Assembly: GCA_016706545.1 (NCBI GenBank)
Contig: JADJJK010000061.1
Span: 4,849 to 68,848, forward strand
DNA from: Myxococcales bacterium
GTDB lineage: Bacteria > Myxococcota_A > Polyangia > Haliangiales > Haliangiaceae
Length of the DNA stretch: 64,000 nucleotides
Reading direction: 5' to 3'
Under the pieces are notes generated by a model that was not told the DNA's origin, searched no databases, and saw nothing but the letters and a program-made list of their open reading frames with translations. A program made the position numbers and the translations under genes. Every line of letters begins with the position of its first letter. Positions within the stretch are counted from its first letter, which is position 1. Shown piece by piece: positions 9,771 through 17,868 of the stretch.

Positions 9771-11054
9771 TCAGCGCACGGGCGGAGCTGGCGCGGCCCC
9801 GGCGACCGGGGGCAGCGCACACGCGGGAAGTTCCGAGAAGAGCAAGCGCTGGTGCAGGATCTGCGCGGTGACCGGCTCGCCAGGCGAACGTCCGGCGCGC
9901 GGCACCTCATCGACCGTATAGACGTAGGTCACCTCCAAATTGATTGGCTCCTCGGGGGCCGGTGGCGCCGCGGCGAGGATCGACAGGGCCGGGTCTTCGA
10001 AAGCTGGCGCGGCCGGCGCCTCGCTCGCGTCGAGCGACGTCACTGGCACCGTGAAGCGCCGCCGCTGGCCCGGGCTCAGGCTGGAGTCCCAGATGGTCTC
10101 CTTGCCTCCATCCGACGCGGGCCGGAAGCGCCGGCCAAAGAAGGCCTCGAAGGTGGACTCTGGCGCGGTGGAGCGCCACACCCGCGCCAGCAGGTGGCGG
10201 TGGATGTCGCCGGTGGGCACTCGATGTCCCGCTCCCACGTTGGCCACCTCCACGATCACGTCGGCGTCCTTGCGGCACCAGGTGGCGACGATGGCGCGCT
10301 GGAGCATGCCCAGATCGTGGCCGCCCCGGAAGGCGTGGCCATGCCGCGAGCCGTGGCAGGTCAGGCAACCGCGCGGCGCCTCGGCGCGCGGGCCGGCGAG
10401 GAACTCCGCCACGGTGGACTGCATCGGGTGTTCGCTCATCCGCACCGCGACGCCGTCCTTGGGCCGCAGCACCGGGAACGTGAACTGATGGCAATCCGCG
10501 CACATCTGCGGGCTGCCGAACGTGGGATCCTCTACCGTCTGGTGCGGCGAGCCAGCCTGGCGTCGACGACTGACCAGCGCGCCGGCGCGCACGTGGCAGG
10601 CCGCGCAAGACACGCCCTGGTTCGCCAGCGTCACGTCACCCTGGACGAGCCCCGCCTGCTGCGCGGTGAGCGGCGCGTGGCAGTTGATGCACCAGGCGCG
10701 CGGCTGCGCCGAGAACTCGCGCTGGAAGATGCCGTTGGTCCACGCCAGCCCGTGCCGGCTGGTGGCCCACTCTGCGTGCTCGTCGCCGTGGCAGAGGCTG
10801 CACTCCTGCGCATCCAGGAGCGCGAGCTGCGTCGTCCCTGGATCGATGGGCTCCTGCCCGCCAGGGGCTCTCACCTTCCAGGCCGGCTGCGTCTGCGTCA
10901 CTGGCGAGGCGGCGGCGGCGGGCACCGGCGCGCCCGCGGGATGGCCACACGCCGCCAGGATGGCGAGCCCCCCGATCGCCGTCAGCGCAACAGCGCGCCC
11001 CACCCACCGCCCACCGCTGCCAGCGCGACGCCAGGTGTCGGCCGGGCAGCTCAC
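9771..11054 (-). CDS. Pentahaem c-type cytochrome lipoprotein (cytochrome c554-like)
   Basis: 427 aa from GTG 11054, which overlaps the upstream stop as GTGA, implying translational coupling. Lipobox LAAC (Cys36). Five haem motifs: CSLCH (85-89), CINCH (122-126), CAACH (150-154), CADCH (185-189), CLTCH (230-234). The W-x-x-S-x-H-x-x-A segment after the first haem (AEWATSRHGLAW) is typical of the cytochrome c554 / multihaem reductase group. The C-terminal 190 residues carry no haem and look beta-rich (VEVANVGAGHRVPTGD, then FTVPV, VTYVYTV). This suggests a periplasmic electron carrier or reductase with an attached domain; the substrate is unknown. Confidence 0.88.
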   Translation of the reverse strand: MSCPADTWRRAGSGGRWVGRAVALTAIGGLAILAACGHPAGAPVPAAAASPVTQTQPAWKVRAPGGQEPIDPGTTQLALLDAQECSLCHGDEHAEWATSRHGLAWTNGIFQREFSAQPRAWCINCHAPLTAQQAGLVQGDVTLANQGVSCAACHVRAGALVSRRRQAGSPHQTVEDPTFGSPQMCADCHQFTFPVLRPKDGVAVRMSEHPMQSTVAEFLAGPRAEAPRGCLTCHGSRHGHAFRGGHDLGMLQRAIVATWCRKDADVIVEVANVGAGHRVPTGDIHRHLLARVWRSTAPESTFEAFFGRRFRPASDGGKETIWDSSLSPGQRRRFTVPVTSLDASEAPAAPAFEDPALSILAAAPPAPEEPINLEVTYVYTVDEVPRAGRSPGEPVTAQILHQRLLFSELPACALPPVAGAAPAPPVR

Positions 11055-12481
11055 TTCTGCGCGAGCTGCCCCTTGACCAGCTCCACCGTCGAGTCTGACT
11101 GCATGGATCTCCCACCCGCGATCTTGCCGCCCGCCTCCCAGCGATAGGCGTCCACGTAGCCCACCCCCGCCACCAGCAGGAGCTTGCCATCCTTGCCAAA
11201 CACCATGAGCTGATCGGCCCGGACCGTGACTGTGCCTTCACGGCCCTCGTACTCGCCGCACCGGGACACCAGCAGCCCGACCACGCGATCGGGCGCGGTG
11301 GCCTCGCTGGCCTTGGCGCGCTTGACCCAGGCCGCGTCACGGCAAGCCTTGCCCCACGCATCCTCGCGGTACGCCGCCACGCCGCGGCCCTTCTGATCGA
11401 GCACGCGCAGCTTGTCGGCGGAGAACGCCGAGACGTGGCCCAGCAGCGGCAAGCGCAGCACGCCCTCTTGCGCGTAGCCCTCGGCCGCGGCGCCGAGGTC
11501 CGTCTCCACGAAGCCATCCACCGCCGGCAGCGAGGTGGTGTCGACCGGCGACACCTGCGCCGGCGTCATGACCTCCAGATCGGCCGCCAGCTCCAACGCG
11601 ATGGCCAGCGCCTCGCGCCATGGCGCGAACCCCGGATCGGCCGCGGCCATGTGCAAGATGCCCTCGAGCCCACCGTCCCGCTCCTTCTGTTCCTTGCGGA
11701 CCGCCCCGTCGAGCTCCTGCGGGATCGCCCGGTACGAGCTGTGCAGCGGAAGCTCGCCGGCGCGCCCGGCCTTGAAGAGCTTGGCCGCCGCCAGCCGGGC
11801 CTTGCGCCAGTCGAGCAGGTTCTGGCGCTTGCTCTTCTCGAACGCGGGGTTGTCGCGGGTGAGCGAGGTGGCGAACACCTGGATGTCCGAGATCACCAGA
11901 TCGGCGTACTTGGTGCCCTCGTACACCGAGACGATGCCGAGCTCGATCTGCCGGATCACGGACGGGGCTTGCTCGATGACGACCTCTTGCCAGCCCAGCG
12001 AGTCGGTGAGCTTGATGGACAGCTCCTTGCCCGAGGGCAAGAGCTTCACCACCACGTCCTTGGCGCGCGCGTTGGCCTTGTACAGCGCGCCAGACTTCTG
12101 ATAGCCGTTGCGGATGCGCAGCCGCACCCGGCTGGTGTTCTCGAGCGGCGTCACCCCCATGCGCAGCCACTGGCCAGCGCCGCTGCCATCGACGCCCTCC
12201 ACCCAGCCCGTCTTCGGATCGTCGTCGCCGACGTAGTTGGGGTGATAGTTCTCCTGGAAGCGGTTCCAGTCGTTCCATAGAAACGAGCTGGCCTCGAAGG
12301 CATCGCTCCACAGGCGGCGCTCCACGGGTGGCGCCACGGGCAAGGCCTTGGGGGCCGCCTTGGAGGCGGTCTGGCCGCCGGGCACCGGCTGCGAGGCGGC
12401 CGGCGCGGCCAGGACGGCCCCCGCGCTGGCCGCGGTGAAGACGAGGGCCCAGGTGGCAGAGAGCAACAGGCGGCGCATCAT
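11051..12481 (-). CDS. Secreted protein with discoidin-like (NADase-type glycan-binding) domain
   Basis: 476 aa. ATG at 12481, then a second ATG; GGAG lies upstream. The signal peptide runs to about VLAAPAA. The segment from about 60 to 215 has the pattern of the discoidin-like domain called NADase-type glycan-binding: NYVGDDDPKTGWVEGVDGSG, then GQWLRMG, LRIRNGYQKS and LGIVSVYEGTKYADLVISDI. The rest (about 220-476) has no recognised family but is well ordered and ends FGKDGKLLLVAGVGYVDAYR. It is the first gene of an operon with the pentahaem cytochrome (GTGA overlap). The pairing suggests a cell-surface or periplasmic partner for that cytochrome, which is inference. Confidence 0.72.
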   Translation of the reverse strand: MMRRLLLSATWALVFTAASAGAVLAAPAASQPVPGGQTASKAAPKALPVAPPVERRLWSDAFEASSFLWNDWNRFQENYHPNYVGDDDPKTGWVEGVDGSGAGQWLRMGVTPLENTSRVRLRIRNGYQKSGALYKANARAKDVVVKLLPSGKELSIKLTDSLGWQEVVIEQAPSVIRQIELGIVSVYEGTKYADLVISDIQVFATSLTRDNPAFEKSKRQNLLDWRKARLAAAKLFKAGRAGELPLHSSYRAIPQELDGAVRKEQKERDGGLEGILHMAAADPGFAPWREALAIALELAADLEVMTPAQVSPVDTTSLPAVDGFVETDLGAAAEGYAQEGVLRLPLLGHVSAFSADKLRVLDQKGRGVAAYREDAWGKACRDAAWVKRAKASEATAPDRVVGLLVSRCGEYEGREGTVTVRADQLMVFGKDGKLLLVAGVGYVDAYRWEAGGKIAGGRSMQSDSTVELVKGQLAQK

Positions 12482-12655
12482 GAGGGCTCCAGACGACAAA
12501 GGTGCAGCCATTATTGCACTGTAAAGGCGCCTGCGCTTGCCAGGATGCGGTGTCGCTGCGGCTGCCCTGGCCCTTGCGAGAAAGCCGGGCCCTCCCCGGT
12601 TGGGGGGCCCCCCTGGGTTCGACAACGCCGGCCGGCCACGGTACACCCGCGCAGC
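12482..12655. promoter_or_regulatory. Divergent promoter region
   Basis: 174 bases separate the divergent discoidin-like gene and ABC exporter gene, so promoters for both should lie here. A GC-only inverted repeat (GGGGGGCCCCCC, about 12601-12612) is present near the exporter side. No confident -35/-10 pair was identified. Confidence 0.35.
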
Positions 12656-14482
12656 ATGAGCAGCGGCGGCGCGTATCTCGAGCCTGATGATCACGCCAGC
12701 GGCGCGGCGGTGCCTCGTCGCCGGCTAGGAGTGCTGTGGCGGCTGCGCGACCTGATGCGGCCGTATCGATGGCGCTTCGTGCTGGCGGTGACCACGCTGC
12801 TCGCCGCGTCCGGGCTGTCGCTCGTGTACCCGCAGGCCGCGCGCTACGCGATCGACGTGGGCATGCGCGGCGACACCACGTCGCACCTGGACCTCATCGT
12901 GCTGGGCCTGTGCCTGGTGTTCATCGTCAACTCCGGACTCATCTGGCTCCGCCACTACAGCATGAGCTGGCTCGGCGAGCGCGTGGTCGCGGACCTCCGA
13001 GGTCTGGTGGTGGACCGCGTGATGACCCTGCCGCTCGCCTGGTTCCACGAGCGCCGCACCGGCGAGCTGGTCGGCCGGCTGTCCTCCGACGTGACCGTCG
13101 TCGAGGGCGTGGTCGGCAGCGAGCTCTCGCTGGCGCTGCGCAACGGCGTGCAGCTCGCGGGCGGGCTCATCTTGCTCTTCGTGATCGACGTCCGGCTGAC
13201 GTTGATGATGCTGCTCGTGGTGCCGCCCATCGTCCTCTCCGCCATCTACTTTGGCGGCAAGCTGCGGCGGATGAGCCGACGGGTGCAGGACGAGCTGGCC
13301 AAGGTCTCGGGCCACGTGCAGGAAGCGGTGGGCGCGATCCAGACCGTGCAGTCCTTTGTCCGCGAGCAGCACGAGGCGAAGAAGTACCGGGCCGGCGTGG
13401 AGGAGGCCTTCCGGCGCACGATGGAGATGGTCCGCTGGCGCGCGTCCTTCTGGTCCACCACCACCGGCGCGACGTACATCGCGATCGCTGTGGTGATCTG
13501 GCTCGGCGGACGGGCGATGATCCGCGGCGAGCTGTCGGCAGGCGACCTGACCTCCTTTTTCCTCTACACCTTCATGGTGGCCGCGGCGCTGGGCGAGATG
13601 GCCGGGCTGTGGGCTGGGCTGCAGCGCGCCGCTGGCGCGACCGAGCGGCTGTTCGCGGTGATCGACACGGTCCCAGAGCTCCGGGATCCCGACGCGCCGG
13701 TGGCGCTGCCGCCCGGCAAGGGGGCGCTCGCCTTCGAGGGCGTGTCGTTCGCGTACCCGGCGCGCCCCGCCGCGCCGGTCCTGGCCGGCGTGGATCTCCA
13801 GGTGGCGCCCGGCGAGGTCGTCGCCCTCGTTGGCCCCTCTGGCGCAGGCAAGTCCACGATCCTGTCGCTCTTGTTTCGGTTCTATGACGTCTCGAGCGGG
13901 CGGGTGACCTTCGAGGGAGTGGACGTGCGCCAGCTCCGCCTGGCCGAGCTGCGGCACGCGCTGGCGATGGTGGCGCAGGAGCCGGTGCTGTTCTCCGGCA
14001 CCCTGCGCGACAACATCGCCTATGGCTGCGCGGACGCCACCGCCGCGCAGATCGAGGCCGCCGCCCGCGACGCCAACGCGCATGACTTCATCACCGCGTT
14101 CCCCGAGGGCTACGACACGGTGATCGGCGAACGCGGCACCAAGCTGTCCGGAGGGCAGAAGCAGCGGGTCGCCATCGCCCGCGCGCTCCTGGCCAACCCG
14201 CGCGTGCTGATCCTCGACGAGGCGACCTCCAACCTCGACGCCGAGAGCGAGGCCGCCGTGCAGGCCGCGCTGGCGCGCCTGATGAAGGGCCGCACCACCA
14301 TCGTGGTGGCGCATCGCCTGAGCACGGTCCGCGACGCCAACCGCATCCTGGTGGTCGACGGCGCCGGCATCGCCGAGCAGGGCACCCACGACGCCTTGAT
14401 GGCCAAGGACGGCGTGTACCGCCGGCTGGTGGAGCACCAGCTCATCGGCGAAGAGCGCGTCGCCACGGCCTCGGCCGGCTGA
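12656..14482 (+). CDS. ABC exporter, fused membrane and ATPase domains (MsbA-like half transporter)
   Basis: 608 aa from ATG 12656. The membrane domain (about 35-325) has the usual six helices and begins LMRPYRWRFVLAVTTLLAAS. The nucleotide-binding domain has Walker A GPSGAGKST (about 394-402), the Q-loop in VAQEPVLF, signature LSGGQKQR (about 497), Walker B VLILDEATSNLD (about 518) and the switch His in VAHRLSTV. The length fits a homodimeric type IV exporter such as MsbA or LmrA. It is divergent from the cytochrome operon and convergent with a GT2 gene. Cargo cannot be told; lipid or glycolipid export is a reasonable guess given the neighbouring glycosyltransferase. Confidence 0.92.
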   Translation: MSSGGAYLEPDDHASGAAVPRRRLGVLWRLRDLMRPYRWRFVLAVTTLLAASGLSLVYPQAARYAIDVGMRGDTTSHLDLIVLGLCLVFIVNSGLIWLRHYSMSWLGERVVADLRGLVVDRVMTLPLAWFHERRTGELVGRLSSDVTVVEGVVGSELSLALRNGVQLAGGLILLFVIDVRLTLMMLLVVPPIVLSAIYFGGKLRRMSRRVQDELAKVSGHVQEAVGAIQTVQSFVREQHEAKKYRAGVEEAFRRTMEMVRWRASFWSTTTGATYIAIAVVIWLGGRAMIRGELSAGDLTSFFLYTFMVAAALGEMAGLWAGLQRAAGATERLFAVIDTVPELRDPDAPVALPPGKGALAFEGVSFAYPARPAAPVLAGVDLQVAPGEVVALVGPSGAGKSTILSLLFRFYDVSSGRVTFEGVDVRQLRLAELRHALAMVAQEPVLFSGTLRDNIAYGCADATAAQIEAAARDANAHDFITAFPEGYDTVIGERGTKLSGGQKQRVAIARALLANPRVLILDEATSNLDAESEAAVQAALARLMKGRTTIVVAHRLSTVRDANRILVVDGAGIAEQGTHDALMAKDGVYRRLVEHQLIGEERVATASAG

Positions 14483-14514
14483 TCCTGACCGCACCAGCCG
14501 AGCGGATGCCTGGG

Positions 14515-15615
14515 TTAGCTGAGCGGCGGCCGCGCGGCTGCAGGCTGCGCAGGCGCCTGCGCTGGTGCCTGCTCTGGCGGTGCAGCAGCCGGCGCAACCG
14601 GTGCAGCAACCGGCGCAGCCGGCTCCGTCGCCGCGGCGGACGGAAGCCCCGGCCCGCTGGCAGAGGCCGCTGCGTCCGAGGCGGAGAAGCCGAAGGTCTT
14701 GCCCACCACGTACAGCGGTCGCCCCTTGACCTCCTCGAAGACCCGCCCGATGTACTCGCCCTGGATGCCGTTGGACACCAGCAGCAGGCCGTTGAAGAAC
14801 AGCATGACGATCAGCAAGGAGGCGTAGCCGGGCACGTCGATGCCGAAGTACAGGACCTGGATGAGCGTCACCACCAGGTACACGAAGGCGCCCGCGGCGG
14901 CGAGCAAGCCGACGTAGGTCCACACCTTGAGCGGCGCGGTGGAGAACGAGAACAGCCCGTCCAGCGCGAAGCGCCACAGCTTGAAGAAGCTCCAGCGACT
15001 CCGGTCGTTGGCGCGCACGTTGGCCTGAAACTCCACCGACGCGGTGGAGAACCCGGGCCAGGCAAAGATGCCCTTCATGAAGCGGTGCCGCTCCGGCATC
15101 TGCTTGATGACGTCGACGATCTTCCGATCGATCAACCGGAAGTCCCCGGCGTTGGGCGGGATCTCGACCGTGGTCACCCACTTCATCAGCCGGTAGTAGG
15201 AGCGAGACATGGTGCGGCGCAGCCAGCCTTCTTCATCGCGCCGCGCGCGTACCCCGACCACCATGTCGAAGCCCTCTCGCCATCTGGCGACGAACGCGCG
15301 GATGAGCTCTGGAGGGTGCTGCAGATCGCAGTCGATCGGGATGACGGCCTGGCCCGAAGCATGGGCCAGCCCCGCCGACAGCGCGATGTCCTTGCCGAAG
15401 TTGCGGGCCAGGCTCACGACCTTGATCCGCGCGTCTTGCGAGGCCGCCGCGGCGAGCATCCCCAGCGTGCCATCGCGGCTGCCGTCGTTGACGAAGATGA
15501 TCTCGAACGGCTCGCCCACGTCCTCGAGCACCGGCACGATCGCGGCCACGAACGCACCGAGGTTTGCCTCCTCGTTGTACGCCGGAGCGATGATCGACAA
15601 CACGGGAGGCCGCAT
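14515..15615 (-). CDS. Membrane-anchored GT2 glycosyltransferase (GtrB / polyprenyl-phosphate sugar transferase-like)
   Basis: 366 aa. GT-A fold at the N-terminus: IIAPAYNEEANL (8-19), FVNDGSRDGT (41-50), and the metal-binding IDCDLQHP (94-101, Asp95 and Asp97). RNFGKDIALSAGL (71-83) is typical of dolichyl/undecaprenyl-phosphate sugar transferases. Two transmembrane helices follow (about 230-255 and 262-290), as in GtrB and ArnC-like enzymes. The last 60 residues are an Ala/Pro/Gln-rich tail of low complexity. The role is to load a sugar onto a lipid carrier for use outside the membrane; the large membrane proteins next door are candidate acceptors. The sugar is unknown. Confidence 0.88.
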   Translation of the reverse strand: MRPPVLSIIAPAYNEEANLGAFVAAIVPVLEDVGEPFEIIFVNDGSRDGTLGMLAAAASQDARIKVVSLARNFGKDIALSAGLAHASGQAVIPIDCDLQHPPELIRAFVARWREGFDMVVGVRARRDEEGWLRRTMSRSYYRLMKWVTTVEIPPNAGDFRLIDRKIVDVIKQMPERHRFMKGIFAWPGFSTASVEFQANVRANDRSRWSFFKLWRFALDGLFSFSTAPLKVWTYVGLLAAAGAFVYLVVTLIQVLYFGIDVPGYASLLIVMLFFNGLLLVSNGIQGEYIGRVFEEVKGRPLYVVGKTFGFSASDAAASASGPGLPSAAATEPAAPVAAPVAPAAAPPEQAPAQAPAQPAAARPPLS

Positions 15616-15733
15616 GGCCGGCGTGTCTTACCACAACCGCGGCGCGCGCAGCGTGGCGGTGGTCACGCGGCTCGCCCGTGGCGTCGTGACCTGTCCCCCT
15701 GGCGTTCCCCGCAAGCCAGGAGCCGCGAGCTCG

Positions 15734-17737
15734 TCACCCCCAGAGATAGGTGGACACGACGATCCAGCACTCCGAGCTGCTGCAGGCGAGCACCCAGTAC
15801 GCGCCGCTGCGCCACGGCGCAAACGACAGCTTGTCCGCAGCGCTCGACGGCGACGGCAGCTCGCGGCCCTCGGGCGGCGCCGCCAGCGGAGGGGCCGGGG
15901 AAGGCGCCGGGAGCTCGCCGAGCAGGCGCGGCGCATCGCCCACCGCCACCGCGTAGACCTGCAACGGCCCCTTGGCGGCCAGCGCCGGCCCGGGCACGAC
16001 GGTCCGGCGCCGGCTGCGCCCATCGCGAGTGAGCCGCGCCCGCGGCTCTTCGAAGCGCCCGGCCCGCCAGCGCGCCACCAGGAGCCGCCCCGGCGGCAGC
16101 GGCGGCGCCTCGCCGGCAAACTTCACGGCCAGGTCCATCTGCTCGAGCGTGCCAAGACCCGCGCTCTGGATCTCGGCGATGGACTCGCGGAACGCCGCCT
16201 GCACCGTCGGCACATCCCGCCCCTGGTACGGGCCGACCGCCACCTCGGGCTGCGCGTCCAGGCACAGCGGCCGGTCAAAGGCGTAGACCGGGTAGAGCCG
16301 CACGTCGGTGACCCACAGCGGCGCGTTCTGATCGATGCCGCGGAACACCAGCGCGCGGAGATCGAAGTACTTGGCCACCAGCTCGCGCTTCTTTTGGTCC
16401 CGGAAGTCGTCGCCGAGGAACCACCACGAGCGAGGCACCTGCTCCCATCCGATGGCGGTGTGAACCGACCCGCGCGGCGCGGCCGCCAGCGCCGCCAGGC
16501 GAGCCTCTGACGCCCGCGCCAGGCGGGTGTACAGCGGGATGGTGCGGCCGGCGGCGTACGCGCTGGCGAAGAGCGCCAGCACCAAGAAGCCGGCGATGTG
16601 GCGAGGCCGCTGCACGAACGTCGTCAGCACGCCAAAGAACGCCGCCAGGAGCAGCAACATCGAGTGCAGGAAGAAGCGAGTGCCGAGCTTGGGCGAGACG
16701 AACATCGTCACCGTCATCAGCACGCCCGCGACCAGCGCCAGCGCCAGGACACGCAGCGCCTGGTGGCGCGCCGTGTCTGGCGCGGGCTCGGCGGGGCGCT
16801 CGCCGCTTTGGCCTGGCGAGGCCGCGACGCGGCGCTCCACCAGCTCACCGAGCAAGAACGCGACCAGCGTCAGGAGCAAGAGCGGCGCCGCCGCCATGAG
16901 CAGGTCATCGAAGATGTCGAGGTTGTTGCTGAGGCCACGGGACAAGAGCCGATCGGTGAGCGACGCGCGCTGCGCCAGCCCGTCGTAGCGCTGGCCCTGG
17001 CCCGGCGCGAAGAACAAGAACGCAAACCCCACGATCACGCCCGCGCTCGCGGCGACCAGCCCGCGAGGCCACGCGCCGCGGCGCCGCCTCACCCACCAGA
17101 TCCCTCCGAGGAGAAACAGCACCAGCGTCGGCCCGGTGTGCTCGTTGCAGGCGCCCGCCACCAGCCCAAAGAGCGAGAGCCGAGCCATCTGCCAGACGTG
17201 CTGCCCGGCTGACCGCGGGGCGGCTCCCGGCGCGTCGAGCTGCGCCAGGTGCAGCCGGACGACCGCCACGAACCAGAGCTGGATCGCGGCGGCCCAGACG
17301 TAGTTGGTGGAGTACGCGCGACAGAACAGGTACGCGCCGACCTCGGGCGCCGCGAACCACAGAAAGCCGATGCCGATGGCCAGCGCCGCCAGATCCGCGT
17401 TGCGCCGCCACGACGGAAGCCGCCCCGCGCCGATGACGAACGTCGCCCCGACGAGCGCGAAGAACGCCAGCGGGGTGCCGACCTCGGCGACGCCGTGCAG
17501 CTTGTACGCCAGGTACGCCAGCGGCTGACCGACGCGCGGGTTGCTCGAGAGGTACTGATCCCGCCAGAACGCGAAGAACCGGCCAAGCGAGAACGGCTCG
17601 GCGCCGGTGTCGATGGCGAGGTTCCACGCATCGAACGCGAAGGGCTCACGCGACACCACGTACGCCAGGTGCGCCGCGGTCGCGGCCACGTAGACCACGA
17701 ACAGCGCTCGGAGGACTCGGGTGGCTCGCTCACTCAT
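15734..17737 (-). CDS. Large polytopic membrane protein (DUF6056-like)
   Basis: 667 aa from ATG 17737; the open frame upstream is Arg/Pro-rich and rejected. About ten hydrophobic helices occupy residues 8-440, opening ALFVVYVAATAAHLAYVV and followed by SREPFAFDAWN. This resembles the DUF6056 or PMT/ArnT-like membrane proteins that use lipid-linked sugars. The last 220 residues look extracytoplasmic: VHTAIGWEQVPRSWWFLGDD, DVRLYPVYAFDRP. It lies about 120 bases upstream of the GT2 gene on the same strand, so both may act in one glycan pathway. The exact family is not certain. Confidence 0.7.
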   Translation of the reverse strand: MSERATRVLRALFVVYVAATAAHLAYVVSREPFAFDAWNLAIDTGAEPFSLGRFFAFWRDQYLSSNPRVGQPLAYLAYKLHGVAEVGTPLAFFALVGATFVIGAGRLPSWRRNADLAALAIGIGFLWFAAPEVGAYLFCRAYSTNYVWAAAIQLWFVAVVRLHLAQLDAPGAAPRSAGQHVWQMARLSLFGLVAGACNEHTGPTLVLFLLGGIWWVRRRRGAWPRGLVAASAGVIVGFAFLFFAPGQGQRYDGLAQRASLTDRLLSRGLSNNLDIFDDLLMAAAPLLLLTLVAFLLGELVERRVAASPGQSGERPAEPAPDTARHQALRVLALALVAGVLMTVTMFVSPKLGTRFFLHSMLLLLAAFFGVLTTFVQRPRHIAGFLVLALFASAYAAGRTIPLYTRLARASEARLAALAAAPRGSVHTAIGWEQVPRSWWFLGDDFRDQKKRELVAKYFDLRALVFRGIDQNAPLWVTDVRLYPVYAFDRPLCLDAQPEVAVGPYQGRDVPTVQAAFRESIAEIQSAGLGTLEQMDLAVKFAGEAPPLPPGRLLVARWRAGRFEEPRARLTRDGRSRRRTVVPGPALAAKGPLQVYAVAVGDAPRLLGELPAPSPAPPLAAPPEGRELPSPSSAADKLSFAPWRSGAYWVLACSSSECWIVVSTYLWG

Positions 17738-17868
17738 GTCGGCCGCATTATGTACCAGGCCGCCCAGCGCCCCTCGCCGCGCCTCCATCGGTTTTCGCGT
17801 GCGTCGGCGCACGCCGCGAGCTGGCGGCCGGGGAGGCTCGCGCGGCACCGTGCTATGGTCGCGGCTCC

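Noticed and set aside
12725..15181. 818-codon minus-strand open frame opposite the ABC exporter
   Set aside because: Antisense to a gene with full Walker motifs; its translation is His/Arg/Gly-rich without any domain, as expected of high-G+C shadow frames.
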